Positions 45,307 to 53,798 of a stretch of 64,000 nt of DNA are shown here, in pieces. The notes under the pieces are model-generated. The model was not told where the DNA came from and did not search any database. It saw nothing but the letters and a program-made list of their open reading frames with translations. The translations under genes and the position numbers were made by a program. Origin of the DNA: Martinezella lusitana. Lineage in GTDB: Bacteria > Pseudomonadota > Alphaproteobacteria > Rhizobiales > Rhizobiaceae. The stretch lies in the NCBI RefSeq assembly GCF_010668395.1, contig NZ_WUEY01000002.1:372001-436000 (forward strand), written 5' to 3'. Every line of letters begins with the position of its first letter. Within the stretch, counting starts at the first letter, position 1.

Positions 45307-45666
45307 ATGTCCACCAGCCCCGTGATTTGCGAAGTTCGCTATTTCATCGACCAAAATGCAATGGACGAATTCAAAGCCTATGCCCGGACGTGGATGATGC
45401 TGATCGAGCGTTACGGCGGGACGCACTACGGATACTTCATTTCTCGCGAGGGTCCGGCCGGGTCCGCCGTAAGCTTCCCTGGAATGGGCAGGGATGGCGC
45501 CAGCGACATCGCCATAGCGCGGTTCACTTTTCCGGATGACGCAGCCTATTTCCGATATCGTGAAGAAGCGGCCAGAGACGCGGACGGTGTCGAGGCGAAT
45601 TCACGATATGGCAATAACCCGCCATTTCGGAGCTACGAGCGTGTCTTTCTCGAGCGGCTTCTGTGA
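45307..45666 (+). CDS. NIPSNAP-family protein
   Basis: A 119-residue dimeric alpha/beta-barrel-type protein of the NIPSNAP family: ICEVRYFIDQNAMDEFKAYAR at the start, WMMLIERYGGTHYGYFISREG near 30-50, and IAIARFTFPDDAAYFRYREE near 68-90. Function in bacteria is unknown. It is divergent from the amidohydrolase operon and could be part of that regulon, but this is only positional. GCCGAGGAG lies before the ATG. Confidence 0.85.
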   Translation: MSTSPVICEVRYFIDQNAMDEFKAYARTWMMLIERYGGTHYGYFISREGPAGSAVSFPGMGRDGASDIAIARFTFPDDAAYFRYREEAARDADGVEANSRYGNNPPFRSYERVFLERLL

Positions 45667-45945
45667 ACGGCACGCCATGTCTCTTATCGGGTAAGACATC
45701 CACCTCTCACAAGGTTTGGCCAGACAACGACATCGAGGTTCCGCAAGCGAATCCTGCAAGGCTCATGCCTGATATGACCGGCTGAAAATTCTGTTCCGCA
45801 TCTCTTGGATACTTTGCTCATTGCATCGTTGCCGGGAACAAGGCAGCATATTCTTCCTTGGTGCAATTGCAGACCAATAGATCTCTGTATTTTCCGAATT
45901 GCTGCTTGTTGCCGAGGGATGCGGGGCAAAAGGACTGACACCGCA

Positions 45946-48117
45946 ATGGTGACGCGTGCGCAGCAAGTTGGCGTCGTTATCGGCCTGGCCATCGTTACAG
46001 CACTGACGATCCTGCGGGCAAGCGATCCTCAGTTGCTGAGGCTCGCCCGCGATCTGACATTCGACCAGTATCAGCGCCTGGTGCCCCGGACCTTCGAGAA
46101 CCAGCCCGTCCGGGTGATCGACATAGACGAGGCGTCGCTACGCGAGTTCGGTCAATGGCCTTGGCCGAGAAACCGGATTGCCGCCCTTGTGGACAGGCTT
46201 TCCGATATGGGCGCGTCCGCCATCGCTTTCGATATTCTCTTTGCCGAGCCCGATCGCCTGTCTCCCAGCAATGTCGTTCGCGATGTCACCGGCATCGACC
46301 CCTCGCTGCTGGGCAAGCTGCCGGATAATGACGAGATTTTTTCGCAATCGCTGTCGGGAAGACCGGTGGTCCTGGGCTTCGGCCTGTCCAACGAAGGAAG
46401 CTATCTGCCGCCGGTCAAGGCGGGCTTTGCCTATACGGGCGAAAGTCCCTTCGATGCACCGCCGGCAATCAAGGCAGCAACGCCGCTGCAGCCGAAACTG
46501 GAGGCCAACGCCGCCGGTCTCGGTCATATCAGCCTCAATCCTGGCGCATCGTCGGCGGTGGTGCGCTCGGTGCCGCTTTTTCTCAGCAGCGGCAAGCAGC
46601 TTTACCCCAGTCTTGCGCTCGAGGCGCTCCGCGTCGCACAAGGGGCCTCCACCTACATACTCGACGCGGCGCCGGACACGCCGAATACGCTCACCCGGGT
46701 CAAGATCGGGAATTTCGTGGTGCCGGTAACGGCGGCCGGAGAGCTCTGGCTCTATATCAGCCCCGATACGCCGGAACGGTATATTTCGGCAAGCAAGGTG
46801 CTTGCGGCAGGAGGCGCCTCCGCCGATATCAGAACCGCCATCGAGGGCAGCATCGTGTTCGTCGGAACCTCTGCGTCCGGCCTCCAGGATGTCCGCACGA
46901 CAGCCCTTGGTGAAAACGTGCCGGGTGTTTCCATCCATGCGCAGATCCTCGAGCAGATCCTTTCAGGCCGCTTCCTTTCCCGGCCGGATTGGGCAGACGG
47001 GCTGGAAATCCTGTCCATTGCCGTATTGGGCAGCCTGCTGGTGATCCTTACCACCTTCGTCAATCCGGCCGTTGCGCTTGGCTGCGGCCTGCTGATTACC
47101 TTTTTTGCTCTTGTGGCCTCCTGGCTCGCCTTCCTTTACGGTGGCCTTCTCTTCGACCCGCTGGCGCCCATTGTCGCCGGATCGATCACGCATTTCGCGG
47201 CGACGGCATTCCGCTTTCTGGTGACCGATCGGGAGCGACGCGACGTGCGGCGGGCTTTCGGCCACTATCTCTCGCCATCGCTGCTCTACCGCATCGAGCA
47301 TACGCGCAATGCCCTTCGCCTTGGAGGAGATGAGCGCGAGCTGACCGTCATGTTCGTCGACGTGCGAAACTTCACCCAGATCAGCGAGGAGTTGACACCC
47401 AGCGCCGTCGTCGCGTTTCTCAACACGCTGCTCGATGCGCTGAGCCACCATGTCATTGCCAACGATGGCACGCTCGACAAGTTCATCGGGGATTCGATCA
47501 TGGCCTTCTGGAACGCTCCCGTGGATGTCTCCGACCATGCCGGCAAGGCCGTGCGGGCGGCCCTGGGCATGCGGGAAACGCTCAGCCGCCTCAACAGCGA
47601 CGATGCATTCGGTTTCGGAGACGCGCGGCGGGTCGGAATAGGAATCGGCATACATACGGGGCTTGCATGCGTCGGCAACATGGGCGCCGAGACACGCTTC
47701 AACTACACGGCGGTCGGCGATGCCGTGAACATTGCCGCACGCATCGAATCGGCCTGCAAGGACATCAGCTTCGATATTCTCGTGTCGGAACCGACAGCCA
47801 GCCTGCTGCCCGATTGCGCCCTGCTCGAGGCCGGAGCGCTGACGCTGAAGGGCAAGAGTATGCGAACCAAGCTCTTTGCTGTGGTCGGCGATGCGCGCCT
47901 GGCAAAGGCCGCTGATTTTACCGAGCTTCAGGCCATGCACAGGCGGCTTGTCGCTGCCCTGCAAATACGGTCGCCGAGCAGCCGCAAACTTCTCGGTGCC
48001 ACAAAACTCAAGGCGGAGGTCGCAACGACTGGGCTGCTGCGGGAGTTTTACAGTCAGATTTCGCGCCGAGCCGGACACTTTGTCGACGAACCTGCCAAAA
48101 AAGCGGCCGACCTCTAG
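45946..48117 (+). CDS. CHASE2-domain adenylate cyclase
   Basis: A 723-residue membrane signalling enzyme that makes cAMP (or cGMP). A first helix near residues 5-24 leads into a periplasmic CHASE2 sensor domain (about 35-350; FDQYQRLVPRTFENQPVRVID, then WPWPRNRIAALVDRL). Three helices (about 345-425) are followed by a class III cyclase domain with the metal Asp region ELTVMFVDVRNFTQISEEL, FIGDSIMAFW and NYTAVGDAVNIAARIE. The ATG at 45946 is my choice; one at 45919 is also possible. It converges on a FecR-domain gene. CHASE2-cyclase and FecR genes are often neighbours, suggesting a common envelope signalling role. Confidence 0.9.
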   Translation: MVTRAQQVGVVIGLAIVTALTILRASDPQLLRLARDLTFDQYQRLVPRTFENQPVRVIDIDEASLREFGQWPWPRNRIAALVDRLSDMGASAIAFDILFAEPDRLSPSNVVRDVTGIDPSLLGKLPDNDEIFSQSLSGRPVVLGFGLSNEGSYLPPVKAGFAYTGESPFDAPPAIKAATPLQPKLEANAAGLGHISLNPGASSAVVRSVPLFLSSGKQLYPSLALEALRVAQGASTYILDAAPDTPNTLTRVKIGNFVVPVTAAGELWLYISPDTPERYISASKVLAAGGASADIRTAIEGSIVFVGTSASGLQDVRTTALGENVPGVSIHAQILEQILSGRFLSRPDWADGLEILSIAVLGSLLVILTTFVNPAVALGCGLLITFFALVASWLAFLYGGLLFDPLAPIVAGSITHFAATAFRFLVTDRERRDVRRAFGHYLSPSLLYRIEHTRNALRLGGDERELTVMFVDVRNFTQISEELTPSAVVAFLNTLLDALSHHVIANDGTLDKFIGDSIMAFWNAPVDVSDHAGKAVRAALGMRETLSRLNSDDAFGFGDARRVGIGIGIHTGLACVGNMGAETRFNYTAVGDAVNIAARIESACKDISFDILVSEPTASLLPDCALLEAGALTLKGKSMRTKLFAVVGDARLAKAADFTELQAMHRRLVAALQIRSPSSRKLLGATKLKAEVATTGLLREFYSQISRRAGHFVDEPAKKAADL

Positions 48118-48152
48118 CTGATCCCGCAACCGCCGCCCTCGTCTCCTGTCTC

Positions 48153-49202
48153 CTACCGGCGATGATGCCCCTGGTCGTGAGTGTCATGATCGCCGTCATC
48201 GCCATCGCTGTTCCGGTTGCTCCAGTCATGGTGGCCCCAGCCGTGGTCGCCTCTGCCATGATGATGGTCATGATGATCGTGGTGATCGTGATGGTCATGA
48301 TGGTGGTGATGCTCGCCTTCGCCGCCGCCGTGCTTGGGTGGCTTGCCGGGCGTGCTCGGCGGATTTGGGACATTCGGCGTGCTGGGAGTTTCGGACGTGT
48401 CCGGTGCTGTGGTGCTCGGCGATTGCTGTGTGCTGGGTACGTTCGGCGTGTTGGGCTGGGTCGGAGCGGGATTATTGGCCGGAACGCTGCGCGGCGATGT
48501 GCCGCTCGGCTGATCTTTCATCGCCGTCGACAGACCGCATCCGCCACCGCCGGCAAAGCCCATTCGTCCTGAAAGTTGTTGATCTCCGGATAGAAACGGC
48601 AGGGCTCGCTGGTTGCCGAGCGTCTTGAGAATGTCGCGGTTGACCCGGCGAGGATCGCTTATCTGACCGTTGCGGTTGGCAACGACGCAGTCGCATTGCT
48701 GCTTCAACTGCCTGCAGCCACCCGCGCCGCAGAACTGAGCGGCTCCATTCAAGAGAACGACAGCCGTCGTGCCGTTCGCTCCGACATAGAAATCAAACAC
48801 CGTCCCGCGCACGCCGATCGTTCCGGCGGGCGTGACGATTTGATAGGCCGAGGACTTTGAATTTCCGCTTATCCAGCGAAAGGTCCCCTTCGCGGCATTT
48901 ATGGTAAGCTTTTTCACCGAACCCGAGTCATCGAAGACGAATTTGTCGATGACCACGGACGAGCCGGCTCCGACAGCCAATTTCGTACCATCTCGAAATG
49001 TGAACTGTCCGAGGCCGGAAAGGGACGTGCGAATTTTCTCGTCCCGGTGGACGGGATCATCGACGGCCAGCGGACCGCCGGCACCCGTCACTTCGGTCTT
49101 GATCAGCACCGCCTGGCCGACCGCCTCGGCGGCTTCTGAAGACAACGGCGCGAGCAGCGTCGCGCTCAGCACAGCGATCGCGGCGTCACGCAGAGACAAC
49201 AT
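48153..49202 (-). CDS. FecR-domain exported protein with His-rich C-terminal tail
   Basis: A 349-residue exported protein. A signal peptide (LSLRDAAIAVLSATLLAPLSS, cut near EAAEA) precedes a FecR domain (about 50-150, with DGTKLAVGAGSSVVIDKFVFD and TPAGTIGVRGTVFDF). Next come a Cys-containing region, a Pro/Ser/Thr-rich linker (about 210-290) and a tail of about 50 residues made almost only of His, Asp, Gly and Trp (HHHHHDHHDHHDHHDHHHG). The tail should bind metals such as zinc, nickel or copper. Start at 49202 behind GGAGGGTGGG. It is convergent with the CHASE2 cyclase gene, 35 bases apart. It is not an anti-sigma factor of the classical FecR kind: there is no cytoplasmic domain. Confidence 0.85.
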   Translation of the reverse strand: MLSLRDAAIAVLSATLLAPLSSEAAEAVGQAVLIKTEVTGAGGPLAVDDPVHRDEKIRTSLSGLGQFTFRDGTKLAVGAGSSVVIDKFVFDDSGSVKKLTINAAKGTFRWISGNSKSSAYQIVTPAGTIGVRGTVFDFYVGANGTTAVVLLNGAAQFCGAGGCRQLKQQCDCVVANRNGQISDPRRVNRDILKTLGNQRALPFLSGDQQLSGRMGFAGGGGCGLSTAMKDQPSGTSPRSVPANNPAPTQPNTPNVPSTQQSPSTTAPDTSETPSTPNVPNPPSTPGKPPKHGGGEGEHHHHHDHHDHHDHHDHHHGRGDHGWGHHDWSNRNSDGDDGDHDTHDQGHHRR

Positions 49203-49686
49203 CCCACCCTCCAAGATTATTTCCATTTTACCATGGGATAATCCCGGATGTCCCATCATCCTTTCTGAGTATAGGCGATGAAGGCAGAGCTATTGCCGCA
49301 TTGGGCCCGGCGATAACCGGACACAATCCATGGTGTGTGTTCTCGACAAAACTTCACGAAGACCGTTCGGCAAGACCTATACGACATTCCGGCTTGCTCG
49401 AATTCTTCAATATGACCGCCTGCCACTCCAACCTCACCCATCAAAATTGACCGGATATTATCGGAGCGCGGTATTGAACCGATCTTCGAAGGAACTCGTC
49501 GCCTGACACGGCTTTATCGCAGAAGTGGCGTGACACCATTGAGCATATATAGCTCTAACTATATGTTTTAAAATATTTTTATGGAATATATCAAGGCGCG
49601 TCCATCACGCGTCGCTCGCAGAACGAACATCTGCGAGACGCGGTGTCGGCCGGCGTCAGACCGGCCGATGTCGGGAGAGGACAGCT
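49203..49686. other. Intergenic region with an AT-rich palindromic core
   Basis: 484 bases with no convincing gene. At 49541-49605 the DNA is unusually AT-rich and contains ATATAG (49547-49552) and CTATAT (49559-49564) as an inverted repeat around CTCTAA. The left part carries the fecR-gene promoter; the right part is the 3' side of the aldehyde dehydrogenase gene. Confidence 0.5.
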
Positions 49687-51165
49687 TCAGAGCTGGATCC
49701 ATGCCGTCTTCAGGTCGACATACTTATCGAGCGCGTGCAGCGACTTGTCGTGGCCGTTGCCGGATTGCTTGACGCCACCGAGCGGCACGCTGTTATCGGC
49801 GCCGCCATAGGTGTTGACATGCACCACGCCGGCGCGGATCCCACGCACCATCCGGTGGGCGCGCGACAGGTTGGACGTCCACACGGCCGAGGCCAGGCCG
49901 TATTCCGTGGCATTGGCGATCTGCAAGGCCTCCGCCTCCGTCTCGAAAGGTATGATCGACAGGATCGGCCCGAACACCTCTTCGCGTGCCAGGGTCATGG
50001 ATTGCGTCACCTCAAACACCGCAGGCCGCATGTAGTAGCCGCCGGTCTCCTCGAGAATGCGCGAACCGCCGGTGCGCAGCGACGCGCCCTCCGACACCGC
50101 CTGCGAGATAAAGCCGAGATCCTTCTTCAGCTGGATCTCGCTGGAAATGGCACCTGCTTCCGTCGTCAGCTGCAGCGGGTCTCCGACCTTCATGCTCTCG
50201 GCGATGCGAGCGACCTTCTCGGAGAAGGCGGCGTGGATCGACTTTTCGACGAGCAGCCGCGAACCGGCGACACAAACCTGCCCGGAATTGCGGAAGATAC
50301 CATAGGCCGACACCTTGGCCGCCTGATCGAGATCGGGCGCATCGGCAAAGACGATGTTCGGAGACTTGCCGCCAAGCTCCAGATAGACGCGCTTCAGGTT
50401 CGAGCGCGCCGAATACTCCAGAAGCCGGCGTCCGACGGGGCCGGAGCCGGTGAAGGCGAGGACGTCGACTTCCATATGCAGTCCGAGCGCCTCGCCGCAG
50501 ACCGCGCCGCGCCCGGTGACGACGTTGAGTACGCCTTCAGGCAAGCCGGCTTCCGTGCAAATTTCGGCAAGCCGCAGCAGCGTCAGCGACGCGCCTTCGG
50601 CGGGTTTCAGCACCACGGAATTGCCGGCGGCAAGCGCCGGGGCAATCTTCCAGGCGCCGATCATCATCGGGAAATTCCATGGCACGATGGCGGCCACGAC
50701 GCCGATAGGCTCGCGATGGACGAGACCCAGAATATTCTGCGCCGTCGGTGCGATCTCTCCATAGACCTTGTCGATCGCCTCGGCATAGTAGCGGAAGGTG
50801 CCTGCGGCACTGCCGGGTTCGGCCTTCAGCGCCATCGAGATTTCCGTGCCATTGTCCCTTACGCCGAGCACGGCCAGTTCGAGCGCGTTCTTCTCGATCA
50901 GTTCGGCAATCTTCAACAGAACTTTCTTGCGCTCCGCCGGAGCGGCTTTCGACCAGCTGCCCTTTTCGAAGGCATGACGTGACGCCTTGACGGCAAGATC
51001 GACATCTTCGGTGCCGGCATCGGCAATCGTGGTCAGCCTCGTTCCGTCGATCGGCGAAATGACATCCATGGCAGCGCCGCTGACCGGCTGGCGCCAGGCG
51101 CCGCCGATGAACAATGCCTGCGGGGCAACGGATAATGTCCGGAGCTGGTCGATCTTGTCCTGCAT
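49687..51165 (-). CDS. Aldehyde dehydrogenase, PuuC-like
   Basis: A 492-residue NAD(P)-dependent aldehyde dehydrogenase. Catalytic Cys lies in NSGQVCVAGSRLL near 300 and the general-base Glu in YLELGGKSPNIVF near 265; VPWNFPMMIGAWKIAPALAAG near 155-175 is the cofactor-binding region. Similar enzymes oxidise gamma-glutamyl-aminobutyraldehyde, other amine-derived aldehydes and phenylacetaldehydes. It follows an amine-type permease gene by 75 bases and has a shared regulator, so a role in oxidising the aldehyde made from the imported amine (for example 4-hydroxyphenylacetaldehyde) is likely but inferred. Confidence 0.88.
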   Translation of the reverse strand: MQDKIDQLRTLSVAPQALFIGGAWRQPVSGAAMDVISPIDGTRLTTIADAGTEDVDLAVKASRHAFEKGSWSKAAPAERKKVLLKIAELIEKNALELAVLGVRDNGTEISMALKAEPGSAAGTFRYYAEAIDKVYGEIAPTAQNILGLVHREPIGVVAAIVPWNFPMMIGAWKIAPALAAGNSVVLKPAEGASLTLLRLAEICTEAGLPEGVLNVVTGRGAVCGEALGLHMEVDVLAFTGSGPVGRRLLEYSARSNLKRVYLELGGKSPNIVFADAPDLDQAAKVSAYGIFRNSGQVCVAGSRLLVEKSIHAAFSEKVARIAESMKVGDPLQLTTEAGAISSEIQLKKDLGFISQAVSEGASLRTGGSRILEETGGYYMRPAVFEVTQSMTLAREEVFGPILSIIPFETEAEALQIANATEYGLASAVWTSNLSRAHRMVRGIRAGVVHVNTYGGADNSVPLGGVKQSGNGHDKSLHALDKYVDLKTAWIQL

Positions 51166-51201
51166 CTCATTCTCTCACAAAGAGGGTGGCTCTTACGAAG
51201 A

Positions 51202-51226
51202 GGGTGGCGGGTCCTCCCCGCCACCC
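51202..51226 (-). promoter_or_regulatory. Hairpin between permease and aldehyde dehydrogenase genes
   Basis: GGGTGGCGGG and CCCGCCACCC make a perfect 10-bp stem with a 5-base loop. AGAGGGTGGC is also repeated just beside it (51181-51190 and 51199-51208). With no T-run, it is more likely an mRNA-stability or attenuation element than a terminator. Confidence 0.5.
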
Positions 51227-51240
51227 CGATTGGAACTGGC

Positions 51241-52695
51241 TCAGGCTTCCTGGCCGGCACCGAGGCGGGCATAGCTTGCCGCATCCGACGACTTCAGGCG
51301 AGCCGCGGCGATAAATCCGACGATCGCCGCGATCAGCACGAGCCCCGGCAACACTACGGCAAGCGCGCCATTGGCACCGGCAATAGCGCCGAAGTTCGCC
51401 GAGATATAGTAGACGAGCGCGAGAAGGATCAGACCCGTTACGATCGGCAACACCTTGATCGCCAGCACGTTGCGCTCAAGCCCCGGATTGCGGCTGAAGA
51501 ACGCCACGATCGAGAAGGCGGTGAACGCCATCAGCAGGATGATTGCCAGCGTGGCGACATTGGTGAGCCAGGAGAAGAGCGCCAGCACCGGATCCTGACC
51601 CGTCACCGCAAACAGCGTAACCACCAGCACGGCGATGACGGTCTGAATGATCGAACCGACATGCGGGCTCTGGAAGATCGGATGCGTGACGCCGACCGAC
51701 TTCGGCAGCAAGCCCTCGCGACCGGCGACATACATGTAACGCGCCACGCCATTGTGGAAGGCGAGGATGCCGGCAAACAGGCTGGTGATGAAAAGAACGC
51801 TCATCACGACGGTGATCCAGTGGCCGACATAGCGCTCGGCAAGGCCGAAGAGGAAGGTCGTCGGATCGGCAAGGCCCTGCAGGGTCGGAACGAGCTTGTC
51901 GACGCCGGCGCCGGCCACCATCAGCCAGGAGGTCAGCATATAAAAGAGGCCGATGATGAGAACGGAAATGTAGGTCGCGCGCGGCACGGTCTTTTCCGGC
52001 TCACGAGCCTCCTCGCTGTAGATGGTCGTTGCCTCGAAGCCGATGAAGGCAGCAAAGCAGAAGAGGAGACCGATGGCCGGCGTTCCGCTCCAGAAGGCCG
52101 TAGGCGTGAAGGGCGCGGCAGAAAGACCTGCATCGCCGCCCTTCACGAAAATAGCAGCGTCGATGACGAGCACGACGACATATTCAAGAATGACGAGCAC
52201 CGTCAGCACCTTCGCCGATAGATCGACCCGACGGTAGCCGAAAACGGCGACGAAGGCGACGCCGATATAGCTCCAGACCCACCAGGGGAGATCGATGCCG
52301 AGCTGATCGGCAAAGAACCCCTTGGTTGCCGCGCCAAAGAGCCCGAGAACGCCGACCTGCATGGCATTATAGGCAAGGATGGCGATCAGGGCGGCCGCGC
52401 CGCCCATGAGGCCGCCAAGGCCTTGAGCCGTGTAGGCATAGAAGGCGCCGGCATTGCGGATATGGCGAGCCATGGCGACATAGCCGACCGCAAACAGCAA
52501 CAGAATGCCCGTCACCAACAGGAAGGTGAGCGGTATGCCCGGTCCATTGCCGAGCATCATGGAGAGCGGCACGCCGCCGGCAACCGCCGTCAGCGGCGCT
52601 GCGGCCGAAACGACCAGAAAGGTCACGGCACCCACGCCGAGACTGTTCTTGCGCAGCTGGTTTTCAGCCGCGCCTTGCGAATTTTGTGTGTTCAT
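51241..52695 (-). CDS. APC-family amino acid/amine permease
   Basis: A 484-residue transporter with 12 or more predicted helices, of the amino acid-polyamine-organocation superfamily. Conserved text: LGVGAVTFLVVSAAAPLTAVAGGVP at residues 20-45, GAFYAYTAQGLGGLMGGAAAL near 85-105, and the motif CFAAFIGFEATTIYSEEAREPEKTVPRATY near 218-245. It imports an amine or amino acid by proton symport. Its promoter module is the same as that of the amidohydrolase-liv operon and lies next to the IclR gene. The substrate is not set by the sequence. Confidence 0.92.
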   Translation of the reverse strand: MNTQNSQGAAENQLRKNSLGVGAVTFLVVSAAAPLTAVAGGVPLSMMLGNGPGIPLTFLLVTGILLLFAVGYVAMARHIRNAGAFYAYTAQGLGGLMGGAAALIAILAYNAMQVGVLGLFGAATKGFFADQLGIDLPWWVWSYIGVAFVAVFGYRRVDLSAKVLTVLVILEYVVVLVIDAAIFVKGGDAGLSAAPFTPTAFWSGTPAIGLLFCFAAFIGFEATTIYSEEAREPEKTVPRATYISVLIIGLFYMLTSWLMVAGAGVDKLVPTLQGLADPTTFLFGLAERYVGHWITVVMSVLFITSLFAGILAFHNGVARYMYVAGREGLLPKSVGVTHPIFQSPHVGSIIQTVIAVLVVTLFAVTGQDPVLALFSWLTNVATLAIILLMAFTAFSIVAFFSRNPGLERNVLAIKVLPIVTGLILLALVYYISANFGAIAGANGALAVVLPGLVLIAAIVGFIAAARLKSSDAASYARLGAGQEA

Positions 52696-53012
52696 CTGCG
52701 TTGGTTCCCCTTGTTTAAGAACATCCGATCATCGCTGCGACGGTGCGCAGGCGACCTCCACCAAAACCGGACTGACGAGCGGGGTTTATGCTTTTGTTGA
52801 TTTTGCCGTCGTCAGCGCTTACGGTTCATTATTTGAACCACAGCTTCAAATATAGACTTGCAAACATTCCTGACCTCTGTCAAGTTATTTCGCATGTTAA
52901 GTATCTTGGGTCGCTGCTATCGTGCTGCGGCGCAGGGTCAGCGACCTGATTTGACGAAAGGCCCCGGCTGGACGCACAAAATCGGAAGCTGACCAACCCA
53001 AGAGGAGGAACG
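52696..53012. other. Divergent control region between permease and IclR genes
   Basis: 317 bases, AT-rich from 52820 to 52905. It holds the second copy of the shared module. Outside this I see a ribosome site (AGAGGAGGAACG) before the IclR gene and no frame. Confidence 0.6.
52823..52900 (-). promoter_or_regulatory. Shared two-part control module upstream of the permease operon
   Basis: Element A at 52823-52840 is GGTTCATTATTTGAACCA (perfect arms GGTTCA and TGAACC), with TTCAAATAT four bases on (52845-52853). Element B at 52889-52900 is TTAACATGCGAA on the minus strand. The gap is 35 bases, exactly as at 44949-45026, and again TTGACA follows B by five bases. Confidence 0.75.
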
Positions 53013-53798
53013 ATGAGCACGATCGGAAAGGCGCTTGCATTGCTGGACACCCTGTCACGGCTGGACAAGGAGGCGGGTCTGACCGACATCGCCCGCCTGT
53101 GCGCGCTGGACAAGGCGACGGCACGCCGCTTTCTGGTGGAGCTGGAAAAGTACGGCTTCGTCGAGCAGGATCTGGAGACGCGCCGATATCGCATCGGCTC
53201 TGCGCCGGTTCGCCTCGCACGCATCCGCGAAGCCCGCTTTCCGCTGCTGCGGATTGCCATCCCCTTTATCAGGACGCTCGCCGAATCATCGACGGAGACC
53301 GTGCATCTCTCGGAATTCTCGGGTGGACGGCTTTCGACCGTTCATGTGGAGGATTCGCCGCGCGCCCACCGCATCATCGTCGATGTCGGCAGCCTTCTGC
53401 CCCTTCACGCCACTGCATCCGGCCTTGCATTCCTCGCCTTCTGCCCACAGGCGGAGATCGAGGAAGCGCTTGGAAAGCCGCTCGAGCAATTTACCGACCA
53501 CACCGTCGTCGATCCGCAGCTGCTGCGCGCGATGCTCGATGAGACGGCGGCACGCGGCTTTTCCATCAGCCATCAGGGCCTCGAGGCCGGCGTCATCAGC
53601 ACGGCCGCGCCGGTGCGCACGCCCAATGGCCATCCGATTGGCTGCGTGGCGATTGCCGCCCCTCTCTCCCGCACCTCGAAGACGGCCATCCAGGAACTGG
53701 GCGCGCAGGCCGTCGCCGCGGCCAATGCGATCTCAGAAAAATATTATGGGTCGGAAAGACCCATGGGAACCATTCCAAAAATCAGGAGGACAGATTGA
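53013..53798 (+). CDS. IclR-family transcriptional regulator of the amine/HPA region
   Basis: A 261-residue IclR protein: winged helix-turn-helix at residues 1-70 (LTDIARLCALDKATARRFLVEL) and the ligand-binding domain with LLPLHATASGLAFLAFCP near 130-147 and GVISTAAPVRTPNGHPIGCVAIA near 190-212. It is divergent from the permease operon and first in the operon that continues with the Tm-1-like gene, whose ATG overlaps its TGA by one base. Elements B and A in the shared region are its likely target sites. IclR proteins can activate or repress; the ligand is probably an aromatic acid or aldehyde of the pathway (inference). Confidence 0.9.
   Translation: MSTIGKALALLDTLSRLDKEAGLTDIARLCALDKATARRFLVELEKYGFVEQDLETRRYRIGSAPVRLARIREARFPLLRIAIPFIRTLAESSTETVHLSEFSGGRLSTVHVEDSPRAHRIIVDVGSLLPLHATASGLAFLAFCPQAEIEEALGKPLEQFTDHTVVDPQLLRAMLDETAARGFSISHQGLEAGVISTAAPVRTPNGHPIGCVAIAAPLSRTSKTAIQELGAQAVAAANAISEKYYGSERPMGTIPKIRRTD

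Noticed and set aside
48180..48310. Possible tandem repeat or CRISPR-like array at the ATGGTCATGATG-type stretch
   Set aside because: It is a coding repeat of His and Asp codons in one gene, with no spacer-repeat structure.
48162..48572. Plus-strand frame rich in Met and Val that looks like a hydrophobic membrane protein
   Set aside because: It is the antisense reading of the His/Asp codon repeats in the FecR protein tail; the hydrophobicity is an artefact of those codons.
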